A stretch of DNA of 64,000 nucleotides, taken from NCBI GenBank assembly GCA_018881555.1, contig JACAXG010000239.1, positions 62,001 through 126,000 of the forward strand, written 5' to 3'. Numbering within the stretch: position 1 is the first letter of the stretch; the number at the start of each line of letters is the position of its first letter. Origin of the DNA: Amblyornis subalaris. Its lineage: Eukaryota; Chordata; Aves; Passeriformes; Ptilonorhynchidae. The position numbers were made by a program, and so were the translations under genes. Positions 34,828-47,260 of the stretch are shown piece after piece. The notes below the pieces were generated by a model, which was not told the DNA's origin, ran no database searches, and saw only the letters and a program-made list of their open reading frames with translations.

Positions 34828-35329
34828 CAAAAACACACTGGAGCAGTTCATGAAATCTGCCGCTCATGGGAAGGACTCACTTTGGAAAAGTTTATAGAGA
34901 GCTGTTTCCTATAGGAGGGGTCCCACACTGGAGCAGGCTACAAGAGTCAGGAGCAAGGAGCANCAGAGACAGTGCATGATAAAATGACCACAGCCCCCAT
35001 TTCCTGTCCCTCTGTGCTTCTGGGGGGAGGAGGTAGAGAATTGGAAATAAAGTTACACTGGAAAGAAGAGAAGAGTGGGGAAAAGTATTTCTAAGATTTG
35101 GGTTTACTTCTCATTACCCTGCTCTTATTTGATTGGTAACAAAATCAATCATTTCCCCAAGTCAAGTCTGTTTGGCCCCTGATGGTAACTGGTGAGCGAT
35201 CTCTCCCTGCTCTTGTTTCAGCCTGTGAGCCTTTCAGTATATTTTCTCTCCCCTGCCCAGTTGGGAACAGGGAGTGATACAGTGACTTTGGCTGGAACTT
35301 TGTGTCCAAGCAGGAGTGGCCCGCCCCTA
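34828..35329 (+). mobile_element. Degenerate ERV LTR with internal minisatellite
   Basis: From 34834 the sequence has about 45-bp units starting CACACTGGAGCAG, CACTTTGGAAAAG and CACACTGGAGCAG (34834, 34878, 34924), a hallmark of this avian LTR type. It continues GGGGGGAGGAGGTAGAGAAT, TCTCATTACCCTGCTC, TTCCCCAAGTCAAGTCTGTT, GGTGAGCGATCTCTCCCTG and TATATTTTCTCTCCCCTGCC, all close to the LTR family remembered from bird genomes, and ends near GGCCCGCCCCTA. The AATAAA-type signal seems mutated (GGTAACAAAATC near 35136). The 5' part is truncated or too diverged to place. No gag-pol sequence follows. Confidence 0.85.
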
Positions 35330-36678
35330 TATGCAATGTTAAGATTCTACCAGACTGCAGATTAGAGTTTATTTTACTTCCTGATACTGCCTGTGGGTGT
35401 ACTGAGTTGATTGTACTCATGTTCAGCAAGAAATCTGTGACATTGTCACAGATAGTAAATCTCTCTTGGGACATGGAAAATTGGCAAACTAATTTCTGTG
35501 TTTGTGATGCTTTATTTCAAAGGATGGCAGATCGAGGATTGACATGTTTCTACATATGTGCAATTTCTCTGATTGAGTTCTTGGTTTAACTATTTTATCC
35601 TGACTCTGAAGTGAGCTGATGGGTCCTCTAAATTTAGCATTGTTTACGGTCTTGTGTAAGAGCTTATGCTACCTTGCTGGTGTTTGATTCAGACATGATT
35701 ACTCTTTCTTTGTCCTGTTATGATTTAGGAAGCTTTGCAGAGCATCAATCACTTATTAGTAAACTTCAATTTACACCCTGAATATATTACTCTATTCCAA
35801 ACATGCAGTCTTTTTCTTCTTTTCTCTTCTCCTCTTGTGACTTCTTTTAATGTATGGATGTGCGTTTTAAAGTGCTTACTCATATTCCTGGACTCATGGG
35901 TCAAATTGAACCCTCAGACCTTATTGAATACTGGCATATTCTATATGAAAATTTAAAGTTTAGCTTTTAGGTTCAAGGGTTTACTGTTTCCTACTTCTCA
36001 TCATTCTACACCACTCGAGAAGTGTTGTCAACCCTGATATCACAAAAGACCCTTTTTTTTGCTTCCTAAAGATTTCTAATAGCCTGTAAAATGAGAAGGC
36101 AGCTCAGTAGCTTGGTGTATGCTGATCAAGAGGTCTCTAATGAGATATGGACAACCTGCACACATATAGGGCTTCTCTATCCAGACAAACACCTGTACTC
36201 ACCTTGCTATTTCCCCACTTCAGATTTCCACATTAGACTCTCCAGCCTTTAGATTGCAGTGCAGTTTCAAAATCCACTGGACTGCTACAGCTGGCTATAC
36301 TTTTGGACAGTTCTCACTCATAATGCCTGCACTTCCCATACAGAGGTAAAAGCCGTAAGATTTGACAAGTGGAAGCATGAATTGACTTGTAAATTCTTAT
36401 AACGAATATAAACTCCAGTATAATACATCCTCTAGCTATCTGAAGTCCTAGCTACAACCAGTTCAGTAAAAAATGTTACAGTGCCTTCAGTGACTTGCAT
36501 TTACAGTTGCTGACATCAGCAAGCAAGAATCATGAAACGGAGTACCCCAACACACTGCACAGGCATCCCAATATCCCAGTCCCTTGAAAGGGCAAACATA
36601 TTTAAATGACAGCTTGAAAACCTTTTTTTTATTTTATTCTATTCTTTTTATAGGTGGTTTTCTATTCAAGCATGTTAT
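35330..36678. other. AT-rich noncoding stretch, nothing recognised
   Basis: Retroviral internal sequence would be expected after 35329 if an ERV body remained, but no primer-binding site, gag or protease text was seen. A 95-codon frame (35302-35589) starts within the LTR and resembles no known protein. Confidence 0.55.
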
Positions 36679-37261
36679 CTCTACTGTAGGTTCTACTAAT
36701 CTTCTTAAATCTTACTACAGGAGTGCTTCTTCGACACTCTTGGCTTCGCGTCGGACTTCTTATCAATTAGAGAGGTCGGACAAAAACAACTTTAACAATT
36801 TATTGCTAAAACAACAAACCAGGCATCAGTTCCATCTGGCGTGAGATTTTAACAACACGTTGCAAAATGGCTAATGTCACAGGATTCAGTGTTGAACAAG
36901 AATTTATAATGTTTTAGACTAATAGGTTACTGAGACGACTATTGTTTTGACTTTTTGACTTATCTTAGCTGGACTTGCTACTTGTAATGCGGCAGTATTT
37001 CTACGAATCACTCATCATGTCACATACTCATAGATACTTCTATTGTAACATTTAAATTCTTAACTTAACTTAAAGTATAAAGTTAAAACCCTTCACCAAA
37101 AACACTTAAAACTTACTTCTTGCTTATCACTACGAAAACACAGAACTGTAACTCTCTGCTTAAAGCCATAAATTACTGTTAATTAAGCTAACTCTAACTG
37201 CTTCTAAGGTTGTAAATCNAAGGTACTGTCGGCTTTTACTTCTCCGTTTCCTTCACTCTAC
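36679..37261 (-). mobile_element. Solo ERV LTR with perfect 6-bp target duplication
   Basis: CTCTAC occurs at 36679-36684 and 37256-37261 and brackets a 571-bp block, 36685-37255. The block starts TGTAGG and ends CCTTCA on the plus strand, so both strands read TG...CA. The termini are imperfectly inverted (TGTAGG against TGAAGG). AATAAA lies on the minus strand at 36799-36804, 115 bp from the minus-strand 3' end, which sets the orientation. A 6-bp duplication points to a class II (ERVK-like) integration. It is AT-rich, unlike the other LTRs here, and no family name came to mind. Confidence 0.8.
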
Positions 37262-40200
37262 TTTTTCTCATGTAATTTTGTTTATTTCTATAAAGTAGGC
37301 AGTTTTGCATATACTGGTTGCTTAGACAGACCATATCTACTATGTTTTTCTTGTTAATAGCAGTATTGTCTGTGTCAGGCACTTGGGATAAGACTGGGAT
37401 CCTATGAAAGGTGCTTTCGTGGCTTATGAATAACTCTGCATTGACAGTTCAACGCACTTCACTGGGAGTTGCTCATCACAGAACAGTAATTAGAGAAGTT
37501 TTGAACACTTNCCTCCCAGTACCATCCAAAGCCCAAGGGAGGAAAATAAGGATCAACACTGATGGAACATTCCTATAAATGTATGACTTTTTTTTTTTTG
37601 CCAAGTATACCTGTTCCTCTGAAACACAGAATATTTTCAGATCAGGAGCTTTTAACAGAAAGGTATTGCAGTGGAACACTTTCAGCCACTTCCACTTCAC
37701 AACTTTTTGATGGTTAATGACAGGGTGGTCAAGCCATCACCTCTTTTGCACAGATGGCAGCCTCAGAGGTTGTTCTGGGACTTGTGAAGGGAGTAGACAG
37801 TTGATTAGTTATTTTCAGCTGCTTCTAGCAGCTGAAAAGGTTTCCAACAGTAAGGGCAAAGATCTGGCAGCTTCTTTGACCTCACCCAGTCCTCTGTTCT
37901 TCTCTCATGCTCCCTACTGCTTCACATGCTCCTCCTCTAGCCTTGTAAATTAATGAGTTTCAGACTTCAAAATCTTTTCTCCTGCTATAACAGCTGTTCC
38001 AAGAGGGCTTTGTTGTTTGTGCACCCTCAATCATTTCCTGAGCAAATCTGTTTACATCTGGATGAACAACTTTAAAGACAAAAAACCCCTGAGTAATATT
38101 GTCCAATCATTAATTTGGATCATCTGATGTCATGCTGTTATATGAAGACCTTCTTAGTCCAGTATTTATACAGGTCAAGGCCAAAAAATACCAGAAGATT
38201 TCCAAGCCCTTGTAGTTTTGGTAGCTAAAAAACTAACTTAGGCTGTGTTGCCTCAACTTTGTTGGATTTTTTTATCTGTTTGGGGTTTTTGTTTGTTTGT
38301 TTGTTCATTTTACAGCTTGTCTGCATTTTTTAGAGGGGATATAGATCAGTGGCTGGAACACAGCATTTTATTCTATTACTAACCTGCATTCTTCCATGAT
38401 GGCCTCTTCATTTCTCTGTTGAGTTGATGAGAGGCAATGCCTTACACACTATCTTTTAACCTCAGCCTCTGTTTCTGAAAAGAGTAGCATGTTTTAAAGT
38501 AGCATGTGCTCAGTGAAGAATTATGTTTTAAGTGTCTCCAAGATGCATTTCAACTTCCTTTTGACTGTTAGCCCAGGAAGGAGTAATGTCATTTCTAAAT
38601 TCCTGGCCTGAGGGTTAATTTAAGTGTGAAAAACCACTGCTACTTACTGGAAACATTGGAATAGATTTTTGTTTTAAATGATGGCATTCGTATTTCAGGT
38701 AAAGGGTATAATTTTCAACTGAAAACTTGGATTAGGCAGGCCAAGCATATCTACAAAGTTGGTATGGTCATACTGTAGATTTTGGAGTGGGATTATAAAT
38801 CTGGATTTGTGATCAAGGGCTGTCTCTAGGAAGAATTCTCAGGAGGTAAATGGGTGTCTGTGGTGCTTTAGGAAAAGCGGGAAGACATCTTCCCTTAGGT
38901 TAATATATTTTTGCTTTAACTCACTACATGCTAGAACTGGACCAAAAATTTGATACCATGCAAAGGAGGATACAAAGCAGTATCTTGCACCACTGTAATG
39001 AAAGCAAAAATTGTAAAACTGCTTTTCAATGTAACACCAGCATCCATGCCAATGCCACTTAGAAAAAGGATACACACGTGTTATTGGTTCATTAAAAACT
39101 TTCCTGGAAGGCAATAGTCTTCTCAAAATTACCATTTCATAGCAAAGGAGTTACCAGAAAGTGAGTGAAATGTGCTCTCTTTCCAGTATACAACATTAAA
39201 ATATATAGGAAAAAGGTGAAAATCCCCAGCTTTAAAAGCTACCTAATCTTATCAGCCCTCTTATTTCTAGCTGAGCTGTGAATTTAGGTTTAAGTGTATT
39301 ATTAAATCACTTGAAAAGTTTTAATCACTCTATTTCTTTATATAGTGTGGTTCAGGTTTACAAATAATCTCTTGTGCTTTGGTGTGCTTCTCATTCCATT
39401 TCAGTACCATATTCTATACATTAACAATATGCTCCTTCTTTTTCTCTGAACTTCTAAAAATCTCCCTTGGTGTTCATTGATGCTCCTGACAATTTTTTCC
39501 TGTAGCTTTTAGTTCACCATGAGGAAGCATAAGTGATAGGAAAATGCTCCTGATATTAATTGCAGAAGTGGCTGGTTATTCTTAGTAAAGTTTCCATTAT
39601 GGTCTATTATGATCTTTTTGATTGGCAAGCAGATTCACAATGAGTGTTATCATGAACAGGAAAAAAAACTGCATCAATTAACACAAATTAGCATGCCTGA
39701 TGGAAGTTTGGAAAAGCACAGACGTGAATGGGAAGGAACACAGCATATTTTTCCATGTTCAAACTGAGTCCCCAAAATTCATTTCAATTTATAATGGTAG
39801 AATTAAAGCTTTACATAGCCTAGAAATTTTCACCAAGGTCAGTTGCTGCACAGACTTGGTCTTTGATTTAGTAACAGATAAACAAGAAATAGCTATAATT
39901 TTCTAGACTAAGGATGAACTGATCTTTGTCTCACCTGTACAAAGCACTTCATGGTCCCTTGCTTTTACATATTTTTCTGAGTTCTGGGATCATGCCACAG
40001 AGAAAAGGAGCAGAGAATTAATTACACACTGAATTCGAATTATTTTCTCCAGCTAAAGATGTTGTCCAGAGGAACATCCCAGCAGGTTTTCTAATACCTT
40101 TCTCTGTACAACTCTCTATTTTCCCCTATAATTCTCAGTGTACATTATCTCCAATATTAATTTCCTCTATTTATTCTAAAAAAAATGGCCACATTCTCCC

Positions 40201-43200
40201 GCAAAAAAAACCACTTTATGGGTCAGAGATAAATTTACTGCTGCCACTGCTATGTGTTGTTTAAAGAACTATTTTGTGCTAAACTCTACTTCTCGGGATC
40301 ACTTCTCTCCTCCTGACACCGGATGTCATAAGAAACAGGCATAGCTAAGAGTCCTAAGAGTCTGTCACATGAAGAGAGGAGGAAGTTTTACTATTTTTTC
40401 CAAATCTGATTTAGGGAAAAAAATCCACCTGTGTTTAGAATTGGGAACATAAAAGGAGAAGAAGGAAAGCAGATACTTTAAGAGAAGAAGCTGGGAAGAC
40501 TCAGTGTAAGCCTCATATTGAAGGAGCATTTCAATGTATGGAATTGATCTCCTTGGCTGTTTTATTGATGAAATGGATGGATAACAAATACAGTCTGGGA
40601 TACTTTGATTGATAGAGTGAAGGTTTGAGCCACAGCACACTAGGAGAATCCTTGCATTTAGCTCCCTCTAGAGATACCACAGTGGGTCACAGTAATTTAA
40701 ATCTTGGATGGACAGTGGAACCAATAAAGCAACAATGCATTCATCATAGGCTATAATTTTTCAAATAATATATGAAGTGAAAATTTCTTTTTTTGCAAAG
40801 CTAAGTTATACTTCTTTCTCATTTTAGTGATTTCAAGTCTGTATAAGTAGTTGCTGAATACATTTGTTCATAATTAAATAAAGCACCATGCAATATTAAT
40901 TTAACCCTGTGTTTGAAAAGGTTGGATATATTTATTTATTATTGATTATTTTTATTGATATGTGAATTCTTTACAAGTTCAATAAGATGTGTCAAAAAAA
41001 TTCATCAGCCTTTTCTCTTCAGGATTATGTCATTTGTATAGAACGCAGATTTGCTTATTTTCTTGTTATTAATAATGCAGACTCCACTCAAATTGTCATC
41101 TCTATTTCCTAAGATATTCACCAGTTTCTATATTGCTTATTTTCCATGCAAGAAATATGCTTACAGAAAATATGGTGGCAGTTGCACAAGTTGTTTTAAT
41201 TCTACATAATAAAATCATGCAGACCAGTAGAACATTATGAAAATCAGAGTCCACTTCTTGAATACTGTCTACCCATATGACCCCCTTATCAGAAAAAATA
41301 GAATCAAACTGGAGAAATAGAATGACAGATAGGATGATCAAATATCCAGCTTTTTCTCAGAAACAGCTGAGCAGACTGTGATTCTTCAGCATTACAAGGC
41401 AACATAAAGAGAGAGAAAGTGATGCTGATATGTATAAAACATAGTGTGACATGGAGAAAACAATTAGTGAGAAATCAAATATCACTAAGAGGTGACAAGT
41501 GCAAAGAAAGAAAAATGAAAATTTTGCATACTGGGAATTATGCCACAGAAGTCTCTGAATCTTCCAAGATTATCAGCAATTTAAAAGCAATCAGAAAAAT
41601 TCATGGAAGAAAAATCTATCAAGGGCTATTTATCCTGAAGCTACAATAGCTGGATGAAGAACGATGCTGGTCTGGGGAATTTAAAATTTCCTTGTTTGAA
41701 TGCTGTGAATTTATAGGAAGTGGAAAATACCCAAAATATCTGAAAATAGGTACACAGTTAGGAGACAAAAATAAAAATGTTTGGGTTTTTTTTCTTATTA
41801 TTTCTGTGTGCATTCTCTAGATTGTGCTAAAAAACATCCTCATCAAAGCCGTTTTCTTTAGGCTATCAGCTGAAATATAGGGAAATATCTGATTTCCTAA
41901 AGGACTGAAAGGCAGTATGTGCTTCTGAACCAGCTGAACAAAATGGCTGTTGGTAAGGGATGAACTTCACTGCATCAGCCAGCCCTTCCAAACTGTGCCA
42001 GTCAATGTGCTGCAGCTGGCAGATTAACCCTGCTCACCAGCTCCTAGCAGGAGAATCAGTTGGCCACTCCACTTTTGTTTCACAGAACAGTGCAAGGAAA
42101 CTGCATCTGTGCCATGTACTGGGCACATTTGTTATTCGTTTCTCTTTTGATGAAGAAAAGGATGAATCAGAGAATTTTGCAATTCTCTGGGAAGAGAAAT
42201 GTTGTTGTACAAAGGCAGAAGTCAGGAAAAAGCATGTTGCTTTGAGGAGGTTAAGTAGAAGGTTTGGTTGAGGGACCACTACCAAAGGATAAAGAATATG
42301 TTTGCTCAGGAGAATAATTTTGACTTTTTAATGTTTTGTTGCTTTATTGAATTGCATAGCCCTTGTAAAATAATTTCTGATTGTGAAAAAATTAAAATCT
42401 CTTTCAGAAAAATAAAAGCAGATTCAACATAGAATTTANATTATTTCATTGAGGAGTAGAAAAGCCCTTCCTTATTTTTTTTTAAAGTCTCTCTATATTT
42501 TTCAAGTTTCCTCTCAATTAAAATTACTGAAGGTGTAAAAACTTCCTCACAAACATTTCACTAGGTGGCCTTTTATGTCATCAGTTTGTTTCTCATCAAT
42601 AATTTATGAGGCCTAAGTCTTGTTTCAAATTATGTTCATAAAAAATCAGTTTTAGGCTAACAGTACTTTAAAATCTTTCCATGAAACAAGGTTAGTTGAT
42701 TATATTTCAGCAGTGAAATTATATATAAATAAGGTCATCCTGTCAACCAGTAGATAAAATGACTTAGATAACCACTGACTACATGAACAGTAGGTTTTGG
42801 CAGCAAGCAAGAGAATGCATTCTTCTTGCAATGATTTGCAGACATGTAATTATTACAACAGTTAGGTTCATAGAAAAACTCTAAGGAAAGTTTGAGTAGG
42901 AAAAAATGGCAAACAGCATAATCTGTTCAAAAGAAATTAATGAATTGTAAATGAGAATATTAACTTAGTATAGTTCAGTTTCTTGGTTGAATCTCGGTCT
43001 CTTACTTTGCTATACCGGTCTTCTATTTGCAAATAAGTATTACATATGCACAAATGAAAAAATTACAATGTAAAAATATTGAAAAGAAGAAATTATTGTC
43101 ACACTTGCTAACTAGTATTCGTGTTAGGCAGAATAAATAAATGTTTTTGAAAAAATAAAATGTTGAAACAAATGTATGAATCAAGACTGAACATTTTTGT

Positions 43201-44059
43201 TATGAAGACTGCAAGTCAATAATTCTTCACAGTGGTTCATGTAAAAGCAATTTTCTAGAAAATCAAAGCTGTATATTTTTTCCTGGTTTCTAAAAGTACT
43301 TAGCCCCTTTAAAGTCAAGATTCAAATTTTATCCATGTAGCTAAATGTTCTAGTAAAATCATATGTAAAACTTACATGCAGGAAATATAAATTTTCATAC
43401 AGTCACAATAAACACTAATTTGCAATGTTGATCATGCAGGGAGTACAGTCAGAGGTTAAAATTATTAACTTGTCAAGTGACATAACAAAGCCTATCCTAC
43501 CTTTTATAAGTANGTAGTGTTGGATTTTCTGTATTTTTTTGACAATGTCACGTGAAAAAATGTGCTTTGAAAACATTTAATAGTATTAACACAAAAAAGT
43601 TCAGTGTTCAAACAAAATTTTTCTCTTGTTTTCTGTCATAATATGAAATAAAATCTATTTTCTCGTAAAACACAAACTTATGAGAATTGCCATTTCTTTA
43701 TCACAACTGATATTTCCTGTGAAAAATGTAGCACACATTGCAGGAACATTACTGTTCNGAGGCCCAGCTCACATCACTGTCACAATATTGTTAACTCATT
43801 TTACCCAAATTTATCCATGCTTAATATGGTGGAGTAAAGAGAATAATTATGGAATTGACTTCAATTACATAATTGTATACTATTCTTTTCTCANAACTCT
43901 TAGCCACTTTCTGTGCATAGAGGAAATGTAAAAGAAGACAGAACTTTCTAACAAAAAGAGGTGCATTCTTATTCCATAAGGACAAAAGAGTGCTGTCTTA
44001 TTGTGGACAAATCATTTGAATTGAAGAGACTTTAGAAAAAAACCCCAAAACAACACAAT
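37262..44059. other. AT-rich noncoding stretch, nothing recognised
   Basis: Only (TTTG)n at about 38287-38305 and scattered homopolymers were seen. The longest frame (plus 41960-42271, 103 codons) overlaps a long minus-strand frame and resembles no known protein. No CR1 tail or LTR end was found in almost 7 kb, so this is the emptiest part of the window. Confidence 0.55.
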
Positions 44060-44330
44060 TCATTCCTGCTGGATGCGCAGAAGCTCCTTGGTGCCCGGCA
44101 TAAAGCAAAAGGCCCTTCATTTATGATTTGTATTTACCATTACTGTATGATGCTCATGGTGCTTTGCTAAAAACAACCGGAATCCCTGTCTTGTAGACCA
44201 GGACAATGGTCTTTGTGCACCAGCATTAACAGCTGTAATTTTTTTGGTGCTTCAGAGGGGATTAATTATCTGGGATGGTTCCTAAAGCACCTTCTTTCTT
44301 GTTCCTTTGTCCACTTGCCCTTTCCAAAGG
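44060..44330. promoter_or_regulatory. Possible conserved noncoding element
   Basis: Composition is balanced and non-repetitive inside an AT-rich desert. GGATTAATTATC at 44260-44271 fuses a bicoid/OTX-type GGATTA with a TAATTA homeodomain site. No open frame spans the block and no repeat signature was seen. Conservation is a guess from appearance; there is no alignment behind it. Confidence 0.2.
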
Positions 44331-45559
44331 AAAACAGGGACCCTTTGAACTTTTTTTATATCAGTGGTTGATAACTAAAGTCAGTTAGGCACATAGCAAA
44401 ACCAAATTGCCAACACTTTGTTACAACATTCTTGTAGAAAGCAGAGTCAAAACACAGGTTCAAGTGTCCCAAAATAGTTGGAGGATTGCACCTCAAATTT
44501 ATTTTCCTTTGTATCCAAGTGCAAATATAATTTTATTTAGTTGTTTCTTATATTTACATAAATATAATAAAAGCTGGTTTACTTATTGCTACAAGAAGTT
44601 GCTTAATTCTCTCTCAATTTTCCAAGCGTTGTGCATAAAAGCAAACTGAATAGAGAGTGTTCTTGGTACTTCTAATTATAGGCTAATTTGAATGTCATTG
44701 AAGGGAAAAGGATGTCGAAATAGTGAATGACAAAAGAGAACAAGAAGGGTAGGCATATGACCTTGATTATAATCTAGAGTTGTCACTAAACATTACACAA
44801 ATCCTTAGGAACTGTTGTTTCATAAATTATTTGTGACACTCTCAATAAATATTGAATTAGATGTCCTGTGGTGTACTTAGAACAAAAGGAAAGTGTATTT
44901 AAAGTACCGAGATAAAATAGTACTTATTATGGCTCTAATAAAATCTTATGTAGCTTTACATATGCTACTTTACCTCTACACAGAATTCCCAAGACTCATG
45001 TACTGTGCAGACTTCTATTCACAGGGGCTTTTGGGTTTGCTTGATTTTTGGTTCTGCCTTAGTGTGCCCATTTGTAAACTTTGAGCCTTTATGAGTTTCC
45101 CTTGAGTCTTACCTGTCATGAGTTTTATAGCTTCACTCATGCTATTAGTTTAATTTCTCTTTTTGGTTCAATACCTGCTAGAAAATCAGCCAAATTCAGT
45201 AATGTGCTTTTTATGTACCTTAAGAAATAATTTCATAGTTAATGTATTGCTACATGATGGCCTGAATAAGTAGACACCACGTGTTTATTCTGGGGTTGTT
45301 CCACTTGTGAGAAGAAATTGACAATGGAAAGATTCCTCTTTAGGTTTTCCCAGAATCCCTACTGTGTTGGAGACTGCCTTCACAGTTATACACTTCTCCG
45401 TGTTTCTTCACTAAATGCCTTCTTTTTAAAAAAACAAAGGATGACACAGCCTCCTTTTTCACCCTTACCTCCAAAGACTGGGAGGTGTCTCAGTCAATGA
45501 GGTGTAATTTCCTTCTGTCTAAATGCGGGGGAAATCCCTTTTCAAGACTGTAGCACTAG

Positions 45560-45960
45560 ACCTAGCTGTGAATTTCCCTTGAACTATGAGGTCCGCTCTC
45601 CAACACACTTTTTCTGCACATGGAGCAGATGGCGCGTGAGAATGTAAAGGTAAAACAACCCCCTAAATATGGTGGTTTACACAGTTGCCAGGAACATGGA
45701 ATGAATTGTGTTGTTTGTTTTGCTAACTGCTGAAAATTGGAAAGTGATTGAGCAGCAGACACAGCAGGTGTGGCGTTGGCATATTTTGGACTCCAGCTGA
45801 ATCATTAAAGCAAACCAGAAATACTGAACAGATATTTTCGATGTAATCAAACAGGAGGAAATATTCAGGTGTTACATTATTCACCGCTGACTTGAATTGT
45901 TTGAGCATAATTGAAATGATTTATTTTTCTACTGCTGTTCTGCAGCTGTCTGGTCTCAAG
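45560..45960. promoter_or_regulatory. Possible conserved noncoding element
   Basis: About 400 bp of balanced, complex sequence with no repeat text and no long shared reading frame. It includes E-box-like CAGCTG motifs (near 45797 and 45945) and CAGGTG near 45764. This is an inference from texture only. Confidence 0.18.
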
Positions 45961-46201
45961 GATATGTTTTAAATTGTTTGACAGGGAGGACTGTTTGACA
46001 GGATGCACTGTATTATTTTGAGGTTTAACTCTGAAGAGATAAAAATGCACTGGGCCAGAAATTGCTAGCAGGTTTCTCACCAAATAAGTAGTAGTACAAG
46101 TTTCCCCCATATCTTCAAACAAAATAAGCACATGTTCCTATTGTGTCAGTTGCAAAAATTATGAGTGACGCAGAAAGAGAAGGAAAAAAGTCCTCTCTTG
46201 A

Positions 46202-46477
46202 GTAAGTGAAATAAGTAAACATCAGAATGTCAGATCAGCTGCCACTTATGTAAATTTTGATATTTATAAACTAGGCTTGTTGAAAGAAACCTTATTGAAA
46301 CAAAGGGACTTTGACCTCCCTCCATCATTGAACAGACACAAATTTACTGCTACATTTCAGACACTGGCAGAAAGGCAAAAAGTCCTCTTGTGGAGGATGG
46401 ACAAGCTGTATTCAGAAGGAGAAAGGCCAGAGCAACTCCTGCCTTATCAACTCTCTGCACTCCGGATGTGGTAAGCT
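46202..46477 (+). other. Weak exon candidate: open frame ending in a splice-donor-like site
   Basis: The frame is open from 46202 after a TGA at 46199 to a TAA within TGTG|GTAAGC. GTAAGC at 46471 is a good donor-like sequence, so a coding exon could end at 46470. The last 50 residues are charged and amphipathic (TLAERQKVLLWRMDKLYSEG is typical), more protein-like than other frames here. Against this: there is no strong polypyrimidine-AG acceptor upstream, no ATG at a plausible start, no recognised family and no neighbouring exon. Chance is the more likely explanation. Confidence 0.15.
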
Positions 46478-47238
46478 CCACACCACGAACCTTTTCTCCA
46501 TCACATCAGAGTGGGCAGAGGAGCAATTGCAGCACCATGTCCCATGGGACCTTCTTTTTCTTTTGCATTCAGGGTCACTATAAATTGCTGAAGAATGAAG
46601 AATAAAGCAAAACTGCTAAATGCTGTAAATTTCTGTAAATGCTGTGGGGCAGTGGGACTTCCATTTTGTACTGCTGAAGACTGCTGGGGAATGTGTGTAT
46701 GGAAGAAGGAGATACATGTGTGAAAGCTTCAGAAGAAGTTGTGAAAATCAGTTGTAAAATGTAGACTTTGTCTTTAAAGGCAAGGCTCTAAGTAGGAAAA
46801 TTTATTTAATCCTTTTCTGTTTAAGAAAAAGAGTTGTACAAAATCACTGATAAAGCTGTGGTCCCATCAATTTTTTTGGTTGTTTGGTTGGGTTTTTTTT
46901 CCTTAGCAACTGGATCAAATGGGATAATGTAGAACTGGTATCTTACAAATACCTTCTTATATATATTTTTTAAACGTTCTAGCCTTTAAACAAAAAATAA
47001 TCAATAAGTTATTATTAGTGTGTAGTGGTTTTATACATTTTTTTAAGTGTCTGCCTTAAAATATCCAAGTGTCAGAACAGTGACAGACAGTGATAGTGCT
47101 CTCGATTCTCATGTCTCTCTTGTTCTGCTCCTCCCTCTTGTAAATAAGAAGGGGGGGAGAAGGAATTTTTCTACAAAGGCTAAACTCTCAATACTGTCAG
47201 GACCCTCAAACTTCTAATGGTTTTAATGTTAGTTAAAT

Positions 47239-47260
47239 GGCTGTTGACTGGCTGTTGACT
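47239..47260. repeat. Perfect 11-bp tandem duplication
   Basis: GGCTGTTGACT is present twice head to tail. Confidence 0.95.

Noticed and set aside
34828..36678. ERV body downstream of the 34828-35329 LTR
   Set aside because: No primer-binding site, gag, protease or reverse-transcriptase motif was seen after the LTR.
41960..42271. 103-codon plus-strand open frame
   Set aside because: It overlaps an 83-codon minus-strand frame, resembles no known family and has no flanking exon or promoter signal.
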